A stretch of 42,500 nt of DNA from Lobosporangium transversale (GCF_002105155.1 NW_019029047.1:1-42500), one strand, 5' to 3'; counted from the first letter of the stretch, positions 31,713-42,500 are shown. Numbers and translations: made by a program. The notes: generated from the sequence alone by a model not told the origin.

Positions 31713-32686
31713 ATGCAGGACTCTCACCATCCGCTATCACTCTACTAGATTCAGCAGGTGCCAACAGCAAAACACGTCGACAATATCTGCCAACTCAAGA
31801 GGCTTTCGCAGTATGGGCTCAACAAGAAGGCTTCGACCCTAGTACGCCAAATGCAATTGCTGTAGTTAACTATTTATGCCATGCGCGGATTATCTATTCT
31901 TGGAGTAGGAATACCACTCTTAACAAAAAATCAGCCATCTTAAAGCTTTACGACGACACATCCGTGATCACAGGCAATATCTACTTTCAGCGGTTCATGG
32001 CAGCAATGAAAAGTACTGGCGTATTTCAAATGGAGCACGTATCCGCACTCGACATTTCACCCATCCTTTCATACTTCCGCATGGAGGACAATGTGGATCT
32101 TGATATGCCTAAGCTCTCTCGCAAGCTCTGCTGGCTCTTAGGCGTTTGTGCGTTTCTCCGGCCAGATGATATCGGTTGCATCGATGTGTCAAAGTCAGAG
32201 ACCAATGAAAAGGGTCTTCTCCTTACCATAGTCTTCCCTAAGGAGCGACGCGATGGGCAGCGCATCATAAAGTCGATCTTCGTAGGTAGACACCCTAACG
32301 ACAAGAAAATTTGCCCAGTCGAGGCCTATACAGAATACACCAGACGGATAGCGGACACACCTCTCGAAATCGAGCACCACAAAGATCAGGATTATAAATT
32401 CAATCCTCTTATGCGCTTTGTGAAAGACAAGTCTAAAGTCCTTAGGGTCAGTACCATAGGCACTTTTATGAATGAAATCACACGTCGAATTCCAAATCTT
32501 CCGTCGAAACGGCCTCCTCCAAAGCCGCGCGCTATAGGATCAACCTTGGCAGCCATCGCTGGCGTATCAACCCAAGATATCATGGTTCAAGGGAATTGGT
32601 CGTCTGACAAGGTTTTCAACAAACACTACCGTGTTTCCCGCAAAACCAATTCAAATTTGACGACGTCTGTTTTTGGTTCGCTCTGA
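31682..32686 (+). CDS. DIRS tyrosine recombinase
   Basis: 334 residues if started at ATG 31682, overlapping the end of the polymerase frame. A SAM-like core-binding part (TLLDSAGANSKTRRQYLPTQ, WAQQEGFDPSTP) precedes the catalytic domain. The first active-site Arg is in CAFLRPDD, the second in PRAIGSTLAAIAG. GNWSS follows in the box that carries the His/Trp residue, and HYR holds the nucleophilic Tyr. It integrates the circular DNA intermediate. The same frame is open, without meaning, back to 28931; only the last third has domain sequence. It ends 4 bases before the internal complementary region. Confidence 0.9.
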   Translation: MENKRRRKDLDAGLSPSAITLLDSAGANSKTRRQYLPTQEAFAVWAQQEGFDPSTPNAIAVVNYLCHARIIYSWSRNTTLNKKSAILKLYDDTSVITGNIYFQRFMAAMKSTGVFQMEHVSALDISPILSYFRMEDNVDLDMPKLSRKLCWLLGVCAFLRPDDIGCIDVSKSETNEKGLLLTIVFPKERRDGQRIIKSIFVGRHPNDKKICPVEAYTEYTRRIADTPLEIEHHKDQDYKFNPLMRFVKDKSKVLRVSTIGTFMNEITRRIPNLPSKRPPPKPRAIGSTLAAIAGVSTQDIMVQGNWSSDKVFNKHYRVSRKTNSNLTTSVFGSL

Positions 32687-32689
32687 AGT

Positions 32690-32780
32690 CACATATGGAC
32701 CATGGCTACGAGGATAATGATCTGGAAGTGCTACAAAGGACGCACTATCCTCATTATCAGAGTAGCCATGGGACATATGT
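32690..32780. repeat. DIRS internal complementary region
   Basis: 32690-32718 is the reverse complement of the left end (from 28759), and 32716-32780 is the reverse complement of the right end (32906-32970). They share a central AAT/ATT, the likely crossover triplet. It is the sequence expected of a circle junction and serves as the template for completing the ends. Confidence 0.93.
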
Positions 32781-32816
32781 CCCTCCCACACCTCCCTTTT
32801 CTTTTCACTCGTTACT

Positions 32817-32912
32817 AGATAGAGAGTAGATCAGAGCGAACGCTAGATTTTATTTATTTTATTTTTAGTTTTTTCTCGGTCAGAAGGAATAAAAAGAGGT
32901 CACACACATATG
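32817..32912 (-). repeat. DIRS right inverted terminal repeat
   Basis: Identical reverse complement of 28780-28875. It extends outward to the element boundary at 32970. Confidence 0.95.
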
Positions 32913-32970
32913 TCCCATGGCTACTCTGATAATGAGGATAGTGCGTCCTTTGTAGCACTTCCAGATCATT

Positions 32971-34733
32971 ATGGAGGCTCTCGTGAGCTGGATGAACCTC
33001 ACTGGTTTTTTTCAAACCACTGGCTCTGCTTTCAATTATGATGCCTTGCTGAGAAACCTTACTACTGGCGCCAGCCATCAATAGCACGATTCCAGTTGAT
33101 GAGAGGGCCTGTACTGCATTCGCCTTTGCCCTCTCCCCTCATGCTGAGGCCCAGCACGGATGACGACCTTCAGCCGCATGATATCCTCGTGCGCACATTC
33201 TCTGACATCTTTGAGCGTATGGGCTATCGGGTAGTGTAGTTCAAGGAGCTACTGTGGTTACTGCAACAGGCCTTCATCAAGGAATCCCCGAAATGGTTAT
33301 TACGGAGTCTTGCTTGCTGAGCAGGGTCATGAATGTGAGCATGAGCCTGCAGGAACAGAGAGGCAGCGCCTTCAGTTGGCGTCATAGGATCAATCAGAGT
33401 ACCAACCCTTCCAATGGTACGAAGCCTGTACACTCCATATAGGTTGTTCGCAAGGTCTTTATCAAGGTTCACTTCCATGGACGTGAACGAAAGAGCGCAG
33501 TTATATGCTTATATGTGTTAACGGAATAACTTACCTTGCGGCTCTGCCCATCAAGAAGTTAAACCAAGGCTAAGTGGAGGAATATCCACTTGACCTCTCC
33601 CACAGCATAAAGGAAATTCTGGTCGGCTTTTACTACTGCGTTGCACACACATTCTTCAATAAACATGAAGGCACCGCAATAATGGCAACTGACCGGTACC
33701 TATATTGCATAATATTGGAACCCGAAACGAAATCCAGCTGAAACCTTTTTCTAGCGGGTGGTAGAAAGTTGTCTTCGATAGAGGAATTATCTTCGGTAGA
33801 AGGAGCATCCTCAACAGAAGGATCACCTTTACGCTCGTGTATTCTGAAGGTCAATGGTAAATGGTAAATGGTAATTGTGTAAGATTAAGTACACGCAATG
33901 TATAATACAGTATAATAAGCCAATAAAAAACCGAACAAAAAGTAGCACACCCTTGTCTTTGCACGGGTCTTTCATTTTCATCTCCACCATCTCCAAAACA
34001 ATACTTCGTGTGCACACAGGCCTAGCGCCATTTTGCACTGAGTTACTAACAACGCTATTAAAGCAAGCAGTAAAAAGGAAAAAGCTAAGGATTAATAGTC
34101 TATTGCTGAGACGAAAAAATCCAACCGTTGAAAATCAAACTCACCCTTTATTACTTGAGCATGGTCTACATCTACTCCTAGGCAACTGCAGATACTGCAT
34201 TTATACACTGTAGGAGCTGGTTGACGGTGCTCGCCCTGCAGGTAAGTAATAATGATGGAGGGTTAAAAAAAGAATGACAAAATCTAATGAATATAAAATA
34301 GGAACCTTTGCCTTCGAATTGACCCAATATTCTGCACATCGTTGCTGGCAGCGTTATTCAAGTTATAGAAGGTATATAAGCTTAAGCTCAGCATGCACCA
34401 ACCACTACCATGTCAAAATAAAATAAAATAAAATAAAAAAAAAAAAAAGTTTTCTACGATTGTTAAATACCGAAATCACTCATTCTTAATTATTTGGGTA
34501 TGAGCTGCGCACATGGCCTGGACGACTGCACCCACATACAGACGTGGAATGGAAGGGGGAGCGAGGCGATTGGGAAAAATCGTTCTGTCTTTATCAGTTG
34601 GGAAAATATTATTAATGTTTATATATTCCAAAAACATAAAAACAAAAAGATAAGAAGGCCTTACCACATTCCTTACATTCTGAGGGCATAGTCTCTTGCC
34701 ATGTCTGTCGCTGCTGCACAGGCTACATGCCAT
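32971..34733 (-). pseudogene. Helitron Rep gene relic, upstream part
   Basis: Decayed minus-strand gene. It begins with a knuckle exon 34733-34677 (MACSLCSSDRHGKRLCPQN, C-x2-C-x4-H-x4-C, then a GTAAGG donor). Degraded knuckle-like pieces lie near 34555-34500 and 34200-34140. Near 33690-33550 the Helitron signature C-x2-CGA...E is followed by CCGRGQVDIPPLSL, in shifted frames. Then come the segment LANNLYGVYRLRTIGRVG / LIDPMTPTEG (33478-33224) and DIMRLKVVIRAG. LLMAGASSK and GLKKTSEVHPAHESLHN lead up to the DIRS junction. Helitrons are rolling-circle transposons with a HUH Rep and helicase. At least three frame changes and a stop make this copy dead before or independent of the DIRS insertion. 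Confidence 0.75.
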
Positions 34734-36199
34734 GAGGCGTAGTGTTGAGAGGGATCTTTAACTAATATAGATAATAAAATCCAAAAATAAAATAAAATAA
34801 AAATAAATGTAATAGTGGCAAAAGTAGAGAACAGTGGATAAACGTGAATTATATGTAGTCCCTTCGGAAATAAACCGATATTCTCCTCACCTAATGCAAT
34901 ATCAAAAATAAAGATAAGCATTTTAGCATTGGCGGGTATGCAAGCGAAAATGCTAGAATTTAATTGTTACACTAGATTGTTCCTCGCAGAAGAACTACGT
35001 AATGTAAATTATCATTCCCATAGTTTTAGATAGGCTTTCTAGCATTACTTTTGTAGTGTAGGAGGTACTCTTTTATGATCATTACTTGGCTATTTAGCTA
35101 CCTCTATTATAGACAATGCATCAGTATGGTACGTAGGTCCCTTGTCCTCTTTTTGTGAGGGAGATTGTGGGATTGAAAGAGAGCGAACAGTTGTTCATGT
35201 GGAGGTATGCGGGACGGCTGCTGGAGATCAACTCGGTGGAGTGAGTGCCGTTAGACCAAGGACTTGAGCTTGGCTATCCTTAGAATAGGACAAACACATC
35301 CTTGCTGCAAGAGCAACCTACGTCAAGCAAGCACTACATCGAAGTTCAGCTGCAGTCTTAAACCTTTCTACCTCATTTTTCCTTTCTTCCCCTTTTTCCA
35401 TCTCCTATTCAAGCAATGCAAGCAGGGCAGAGCCGATTGGCCTATAAGCCCAGTCATATTCCTTCACCTGTTCTCCTCCTTGTAAGCTCTCTTCAAACCT
35501 CCGTCTCACCGGACTTGCCATGCTTTGATGACCCATTTGGCAGGTGGCGAAGGTCTGACAGATGAACGTATGGAACATATCTTTTTTTTTTCTTTTCAAA
35601 TGAAGGGTGAAAGATATGTGAAGGTAAAGTGTGTGAAAGCAAGGAATGTGATAGAAGAAGGTGTAGAGTGGTAAAGTACGCCAAGAGTTCAGGCCCATAA
35701 TATGTATATACTCTCGCATCGTATATTGTTGACATGACCTTCAATAGTGTGTATGGTATACCGTACTCAGAGTAGAGGTCAAATTTTTTTGAGCAAAAAT
35801 TTTTTGGTGTCGACATTTGCAATGAAGAGAGCACTACCCTTTATTTTCTCTTTTCATTTACAAATAAGATACCTCTTTATTTCCACCCAGGGAGCCATAT
35901 TGGGGCCAAAGCCACTCTCTGTAGCAGTCACTTTGCCTTCTTGGCAGTCACATTTCGGCACGTGCAGACACCCTTTCGTTTTAATATGTAGGATAAAATA
36001 GTGGTGCAATGAAATAAAAAGTAGAGATGAAGTTACAAAATTTTTTATCTTTGTATGTTGAAAAATACTCTCATTATTTTTTTATACTCTCTTTTCTTTA
36101 ACCACCTCAATACCAGTTTCTTCCATTCATCGCTTTCTTTTCATTGCTGTTTGATCTACACCACTACAACTAAACTTTTGTGCCGATTAATCGCAACAA
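34734..36199. other. Spacer upstream of CRN gene
   Basis: No supported gene. Short frames exist on both strands. One minus-strand piece near 35866-36000 is Cys-containing (GCLHVPKCDCQEG) but lacks a start or partner exon. The last 100 bases before 36200 are CT-rich and then A-rich, a common fungal promoter and start context, and presumably drive the CRN gene. Confidence 0.5.
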
Positions 36200-39100
36200 A
36201 TGACAACCGAAATTACGCTCTTTTGCATTGTTGATGGCGATTCCACAGCATTTTCAGTTGACATTCTACCAAATAAGACTGTGGATCATCTCAAGAAGAA
36301 AATCAAGGAGGAGCAATCGCCTTTATTTGATAACCTTCGTGCGCAGGACCTCATCCTCTTTCATGTTTTAATCCCATCCGCACCAAAAAGACAAATCGCG
36401 CTTAACAATCTGACTGCCGATGATGAGGCAAATAAGAAGCCGCAGGAACTTGACGACTCAACAAGCGAGATCTCTGAGGTCTTTGGTTCTACTCCAGCGA
36501 AGAAAACCATACACGTCATTATTCAGCGGCCATCACAAGGTAGCTCTTGATGGGCTGGCTACTGATATTTTCAGCCAGATGGAGCTTAAACTCCTGTGCA
36601 TGACGTCATTGATCAACATTACTGTTCATGCTAACATGTTTATTTATTTTATTGCTGTTGCAATTGTTAGGATCCTTTGCAGGTACGAGTTCTCAAGTCA
36701 ACAGTAAATGAGTCTATTTCTCAAGTAGACTTTCAGCATCGCAGATGCTCTGTATTCATTCCTTGGGTCTTTTGATTGAGTTTGCACACCCGGAGCCTAT
36801 TCCTAATGCCCTTTCTTTTCTTTTTTTTTGTGGTTGTGGATTGAGTCAATTTCTCGTTTAATCTTTTGCTACATGCTGCAGCTTATTCTAACGCCTTTTC
36901 TTGAAACATTATGGATACTTAGGTCCAAGAGCTTTAGAACTAAATGATGAGGATGGTAAGAGATTTGTCGGGTTATATTACGGGTTATATAGCACATTAG
37001 TTTTTACGGCATATTAACATTGTCCGTCACATGTCATATCTAGAGAGACTCTGGCTTGAGAGAATCAAGAAGGAATTCTTCCAGGGAAAGGTCAAGCAAT
37101 TCCTAGAATCATACGCCAATGGTGACCTTAAACTTCCACTGACTGGGGGAGTTGTGTCAGGTCTTCCGAAAGTCCCTAGGAGAGGAACGCCAAGCGAGAA
37201 AAAAGAATGGCCAAGTCTTCTTCTCCTTAGCCCATCGACATCTCTCAATAACACTATATACCATCCATGTGAAGAGGCAATCAAAAAAATTTATGAAGAT
37301 GATCCTCGTCAACTATCATTGTTTGGAGTTAGTGGTTGCGGGAAGACCAGGACTGTCATCGAGATTCTTTCCCAGAAATGGGGCATCTATTTGAACGCCA
37401 GCAGCACCGATAGAGGATCCAATGACTTGACATCGCTTGCTAAGTTTATGCAAGAGGCAAATTTGGAACGGTTATATAATAATCAAGATAAGGCAGAAAA
37501 TGGCCTTAACACACAAGCAATCACGCACTGCCTACTCCTGTCAAGACTACTGATCTTCCAACACTGTCTGGGATTGAACAAAAACCTAACTTGTGAAAGC
37601 TTGATGCTCTTGCAGGTTTGCCCCTCAGCTTTCAGCAAGGAGGTACCCGATATTTTTGACAAGCTTTTCAATACTATAGCCGCAGGCTTCCACAGGGGAG
37701 GTGTTGGAAGAGGGAACGTATGCCGTGTCGTTCAAAAAGCTTTTGAACAAGTTCAAAGTCAACTGAATCCATCGACCAAAATTCTGATTGTAGTTGATGA
37801 GGCTCAGAATTTCAGCCGAGTATTTGAGAAACGATTCCAATCGAACCTACCCGATAGCAGACCGAGGCCATTACTATCGCCTGTAGTCCATGGCCTTGAA
37901 ACAGTAACCACGGATTCGCAACATGTTTGTATCATTCCGTGTGGGACTGGCCTTAGTCTTAATGACCTTCAATGGTTGGAGGATTCTGGCGCAGAAGCCA
38001 AAGGTACCAAGGAACCGGATGGAGGTCAATCCTATCGTATCACCAATTTTTCTGGATGGAGTAGTATAGCACAAATCACCGAATACTTAGAGCGTCTTAA
38101 AGATCAAGTGACTACAGGTCGTGAAAAAATCGATGAAATGATACCGCCAGCTGCAGTCGATACGATGTACCGACTCCTCCGAGGCCGATTCCGACCCATT
38201 ATCAGCGTGATCGAGGGAACTATATGGAAGCACAATGCGATCGAGGAGACTAAAAGGGAGCAAAATGAGCCAGGATCTCAAGAAGAGCCAATCTGGATGA
38301 AGGAGATAAAGGACGTGCAACAAAGGCTAGCAACTTGCCCTGATGATTTGAACCAGAGGAAAAGGGGGAACTTATGCTCTGACTTTCATCACGCTATGAA
38401 GGCGCTTAATGTGGAGAAATCTGAGATGCTCTATCTCGTCAAAGTAGCACTTGTTCGCATGGTGTTATTTGGAGTACAAACTGTTATCGCTAAGGAACTT
38501 CCCCAACTTGTAGAATCGGCGCTTGGTAGGATGGAGTTTATCAAGTCAAAATCGTCAGAATATCGTACAGTGATCGACGAACCATTTGTGTTTCTTGCAG
38601 TCCACAATTACTTTCAAAAATCAGACCCTGGATTTCACAACATGATAGTTACCTTTTGGACATTCACTAAAGACCCCAAAATACATGGAAAATTTTGGGA
38701 GTGTCAAGTTCCTTTGAGCTTGATCAACATCTTCCACAACAAGACGCTTGCGAAAAAGATGTTTCCAAAAAATGCACCTCTGGATCTGGTTGATCACGAA
38801 GCCACCATAGTTGGATGGAAAAAATCCCGCATTGGAGCTGATTGCAGTGACTTGACTATGGAGCAATTCTTGGAGGCCCATTTCGACCATGATTCGAGGA
38901 TTGATAAAAGAGAGATTCCTCCATTTTATTTCCCCACGGACGAAATCACTGGTCCAGACATTGTGTTTATTCTCAAGATCAACAAAAAGATGTACCCCGT
39001 ATTTGTCCAGCTCAAATTCGTGAAGAAGCTTGATGGTATGAAAGCAGCACACGCCTTAGAGACAATTAGCCGCGACGCGATCAATGTACACCATTTGCCC

Positions 39101-39379
39101 AACTTTGACCGCTTTTGCCCTCCGAATGAAAGGTATCTTAGCTTGTTGTTAATGTATCCTGGAAAATTGTCAGATAAAAATAAGACCATGCATCCCCCAG
39201 ATTCAAGGCAGGCTCTAATGGTGATAGATGAGGGCAACATTGCCGAATACTTTCATGAGAACGAGATTGAGCTATTGGATTCCATCAAGAGAAGTGGAGA
39301 GGCAATTGAGCATGGAAGAGAAAAGAAGATCAAATCCAACGAGCAAGAATCGTCCTTAACACTGCAAGATGGCGACTAA
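36200..39379 (+). CDS. Crinkler (CRN) family protein: ubiquitin-like header, P-loop NTPase, REase-like C-terminus
   Basis: Four exons join in phase 1: 36200-36539, 36683-36703 (21 nt), 36923-36955 (33 nt) and 37044-39379, giving 909 residues. The header (TLFCIVDGDSTAFSVDI, NKTVDHLKKKIK, TIHVIIQRP) is the ubiquitin-like CRN domain. The NTPase has Walker A FGVSGCGKTRT and Walker B ILIVVDEAQ, then CIIPCGTGLS. The C-terminal part shows a restriction-endonuclease-like pattern: PDIVF, about 15 residues, then VFVQLKF. CRN proteins with NTPase plus nuclease are known from oomycetes, chytrids and Mucoromycota and are thought to act on nucleic acids in host or competitor cells or as selfish/defence proteins. 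No signal peptide is visible. Gene intact; introns have GT-AG ends. The micro-exons rest on phase and sequence only. Confidence 0.88.
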
Positions 39380-39670
39380 TTGTTTTCAGAAAATAAAAAA
39401 AGCTTATTCATTCACATAAACGTTTGTAACAACCCAGTTTATTTTGTTGAACTCTCTTGGTGCGGAGATCGCACCTTCTTGGAAAACTGTGCGTGCTCTT
39501 CCAGCGTGTGAGTGCGCATCACAAATGATCCTCCTGCACTCTCACAAGCCTGGGAAAGGTCATCCTTACTCATCTTGAACACAGTCCTCCTCGTAAGCTC
39601 TGTTGGCCCCGTGGGATACCCAGATGCAGGGATCTAGCAGGCAGAGCTCGAATATCTCTGGTACATGATG

Positions 39671-39705
<35 letters not shown>

Positions 39706-39765
39706 CAGGTTAAAAGTATGATTTGGAGCAGAAAGAAGCAGAATGAACCTCAATTTATAATCGCC
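39380..39765. other. Spacer with 34-A run
   Basis: Between the CRN gene and the NTPase/nuclease pseudogene. It contains an uninterrupted run of 34 A at 39671-39704. No gene seen. Confidence 0.6.
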
Positions 39766-41258
39766 ATGGTCTGTCTCATTGCATTCCGGACAGTCAACGG
39801 ACCGATCAGATTCGACGATGTTAATAAAGTCTACTATGTGGATCCTGCGGACCATGACAAAAATAAGGAAATACTACAGAGCGTTTTTCGCCGCGATTTA
39901 GTGATGCTCATAGGCGCACGTGCCTCTGGAAAAACAACATGGTTGTATCGACTTATCACCCAATTAACTGACTTTGGGTATCGCTGCCTCCCGTAAGCCA
40001 ACTTCCGCGAAAATGGATAAAGTGGATGCAATGTATGCGCTATTGTACCGGTACTGACCTTATATTTTTCATTTAGACTATCATTTGAGGAAGTTAACGT
40101 TCGCAATAATGAGTCTGTTTTCTGGAGAACTTTTGGTGATGCGAGACGTACACTCGAAGTCAAATGGGTATGTTTTTTAAGCTTAGTTAACTCTCCACGA
40201 GTTGATGTGCCATTCTAATACAATGAATTGTGCTCAATGTCAATAGTCATCCAGGAATGATTTGTCTTTGTGGACGCTCCATTCATGAGGATCTTCGCTC
40301 GAAAGTCAACGGCTCGACGAAATGTCTCGATTACGATACATGGCAGGACTTCTCCACAGACAATCAGAATAAGAGGATGCTTTCGTACCATACTTTCAGA
40401 AGGATGGTCGATTCACTTTTGAATGAATCAGCTACAGATGCTGTTAATCTTCTCCGAACAGATTTTATTGGGTATCTCGGCGATATATCTATCACAGACA
40501 TGGAACAACAGAGATTGGCAGACTTCCTAACTGCAGAAGGGGTGCTGATAAGACTTGATGGCAGTAACTACCGTATGGCCTCAGCATTCATTGACTCGTT
40601 TGTGAGGAGATATATTATCCCATTAATATATCCTCACGCTCCTTCAGAGTCACCCCCAAAGAAAAGAGGAGGATCATTGGATATTTTAGAGATTATGAAG
40701 ATTGCTCTTCGATTTTTCGATAAAGACTTGATTATGCAGGCGGAAGATCGATCATACAAAAGTTCGGGGAGAACAGTTAAGGTTATGGGCGACTACAACG
40801 CCAGTGTCCCTCGAGAAAGCGTCTATGACACGGAATTGATGAGAGTTCTCACCAACTGGCTAAACAAAACAAAAAAATATGAGATCATTGGCTAGTGGCA
40901 CCTCCGTGAGCGTGAGGACCACAAATATAGTGACATTGTCATCAAGAAAGCAGGAAAACCTACGGTTGTTATCGAGCTTTTGGCTACAGGGAATCAAACT
41001 TCTATTAAGGACCATATCAGCAAGACGCTAACTTACAAACGTTTGCTCCCAGCAGAAGAAGCTTGGGTTGTTCATTTTACCTGTGCGGACGACTATTTTA
41101 AGCACCCATACTGGCAAACCGACGCGGAACTGGACCAAGGGGTGAATTTGGTGCATTTCTGGCACGATAGGAGTTTTGATACAGTGCGGATGAGTGCTCG
41201 CTGGAAGGACAGTAGTGGCAATACTCAAAGAATTGACAATGAGCTGTTGACTATCTAA
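39766..41258 (+). pseudogene. P-loop NTPase with PD-(D/E)XK-like C-terminus, deleted and nonsense-mutated
   Basis: Exon 1 (39766-39992, start in good context GCCATGG) reads DDVNKVYYVDPADHDKNKE, then Walker A MLIGARASGKTTWLYRL. An 84-nt intron with branch CTGAC leads to exon 2 (40077-40167; LSFEEVNVRNNESVFW). The next conserved piece begins near 40236 with NSHPGMICLCGRSI. This segment normally follows the Walker B part, so roughly 100-150 residues including Walker B are missing and the frame is broken. Downstream sequence is well kept (LADFLTAEGVLIRLDG, VPRESVYDTELMRVL). TAG at 40893-40895 stands where Gln is expected before WHL. The nuclease-like end continues in frame (YSDIVIKKAG, VVIELLATGN, AWVVHFTC) to 41258. 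Similar proteins are abundant in Mucoromycota, often with CRN headers; none is visible here. Confidence 0.75.
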
Positions 41259-42500
41259 CAGCAATTCTATTTTTTTTTTACCCAACATTGTAAGGACGTC
41301 CCATTTTGTTGAGATAGGCTTTATAATTTTGCAGATCTGTTTAAATAGCTGCTACTTTGTATATTTCGCATTGATTGCATTAAAACACTCTCTCTTCATT
41401 AATGACAAACAATTTACTTTATGTATCTATACCTTAATCTATATTTATATATTAGTCAGAAAGGCTTCGGGTCGAGTTGGGTAACCTGGCTGTCACGTCA
41501 CGAGCCTTATTGCGGGACCTATTTTGGGGCAAATGATATCTATTCAGCAACAAATGTCGATGGATGCGGAGCATGTTCTACCAAATTTGTCGTAAGGACA
41601 TAATATCTTCTATAACGTAAACACCATTCAACGTGGTAGCATCCACCCAATCTGAAGAACTATGTATATAGAATAATAATAAATAGTTGCTGACTTTTTA
41701 TGAATAGGCGTGCTTGTCAGCCTGAAACGACACAAATTGGCATTGATTACCAGGCTCGCACAATTCGAGCTCGAACTTTTTGATACGAGAAATGAGCTTG
41801 AGAGTGCCATGGACACAAAGGGAAGTATAAAGAGAAGACTGAAACTTTCTTCATGACAACTGAAAATACAAATCGAATACATGATACTGAAGTACAAGGC
41901 ATTTACCGCGAAACTTGGCTGTGTTAATTTGTTCTGAAAAAGATATCAGATCATTAAACTCACTTTAAATGCGCAAACCGGGCTTCATTACGACATCTGG
42001 GCTACATGGGCTCACAAAAGTGATGTTAGCCATGTACAGCCTTCCACATTTGAAAGTAGAAACACCAAATATTTTATGTTGGCTTCAACTTTAATGAATT
42101 TGACCCACTTATTGACACATCGATTGGGCCGCTGATAAGGCGTAATCGACGTCTGCCAAAAAATGGCCCGTGTCTCTTCCTCTGTATGCTCATATTTATT
42201 TTTTTGCTTTGTATCTCTTCCTTTTTCTTCCATTCTCTTGTGTCTCATCTCCCTCACTGCGTGTTGGTTTCGTTCTTTGTCTCTTTCCTCTTGACCACTC
42301 TTTCATCTTTCTTTTTATCTTTCCACAATGAGTGAATCCAACAAATACATTTTTTTCTTTTGTGCCAAAGGACTCGTGGGAAAAAAGAAAAAAGATGAAG
42401 AAAAATTACTCCATGAATGAATATCATGATCATTTAAATCGTTATCACTTATCCATCCTGGTTGAGTTCGAGTTAGAAAATACAACTGAACCTTTCCTCA
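41259..42500. other. Right-hand spacer
   Basis: No supported gene. A Cys-containing frame at 41452-41603 (EPYCGTYFGAND, VDGCGACST) follows a TTAG acceptor-like site and could be a last exon, but no upstream exon is visible. Near 42329 an ATG follows a CT-rich leader typical of fungal promoters, but the frame closes after 30 codons unless spliced beyond the window. Confidence 0.5.

Larger units (their letters stand above)
28759..32970 (+). mobile_element. Complete DIRS-type tyrosine-recombinase retrotransposon
   Basis: A 4,212-base element with the full DIRS plan: inverted terminal repeats (96 bases, identical), an internal complementary region near the right end, and three overlapping open frames for gag, RT-RNase H-methyltransferase and tyrosine recombinase. 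DIRS elements replicate via a circular intermediate and integrate by their recombinase without target-site duplication. The internal complementary region (32690-32780) is the complement of the two outer ends joined together. This fixes the ends at ATT 28759-28761 and ATT 32968-32970. All frames are open and the terminal repeats identical, so insertion looks recent and the element may still be active. It is inserted within a Helitron relic. DIRS elements are known from zygomycete fungi (Prt1 of Phycomyces is an example). Confidence 0.95.

Overview
This is eukaryotic DNA from an early-diverging fungus, most likely Mucoromycota and probably the Mortierella side. The genes have short introns with GTAAGT/GTATGT-type donors and TACTAAC or CTGAC branch sites, AT-rich spacers and many poly-A/poly-T runs. 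The protein families also fit: very long NACHT-WD40 proteins with pentapeptide repeats, Crinkler (CRN) proteins, DIRS retrotransposons and Helitrons. The phylum-level placement is inference; no rRNA or housekeeping marker is present.

Layout. (1) 1.4-9.8 kb and 13.3-22.4 kb are two head-to-tail copies of one segment. Each holds a ~2,030-residue STAND/NLR-like gene (helical ARM/TPR-like N-terminus, NACHT ATPase, pentapeptide repeats, about 16 WD40 repeats, Cys-rich tail). On the opposite strand downstream lies an AN1-zinc-finger gene of the ZFAND1/Cuz1 type. The second NLR copy is intact with one intron. The first has a single in-frame TGA separating NACHT from WD40 and a GC instead of GT intron donor. 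The AN1 gene is complete in outline but frameshifted in copy 1, and only a broken 3' part is present in copy 2. A small secreted-protein gene lies between the copies at 11.7 kb. (2) 22.4-35 kb is a nest of mobile-element debris: a 3' fragment and a longer decayed copy of an unknown repeat-borne gene, an AT-rich foldback repeat, a solo DIRS-terminus relic, a zinc-knuckle exon relic, and a decayed minus-strand Helitron Rep gene. Inside the Helitron relic sits a complete, young-looking DIRS retrotransposon (28759-32970) with perfect inverted terminal repeats, an internal complementary region, and open gag, RT-RNase H-methyltransferase and tyrosine-recombinase frames. (3) 36.2-39.4 kb is an intact four-exon CRN gene (ubiquitin-like header, P-loop NTPase, restriction-endonuclease-like end). 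Next to it is a second NTPase/nuclease gene that has lost its Walker B region and carries a nonsense codon.

Taken together, the window pairs NLR-type sensors and CRN-type NTPase-nucleases with active and dead transposons. This is the kind of compartment where conflict or self/non-self genes duplicate, recombine and decay. The strongest observations are the exact reconstruction of the DIRS ends and its nesting in a Helitron, the split first NLR copy, the patchwork identity between the NLR copies, and the CRN micro-exons.
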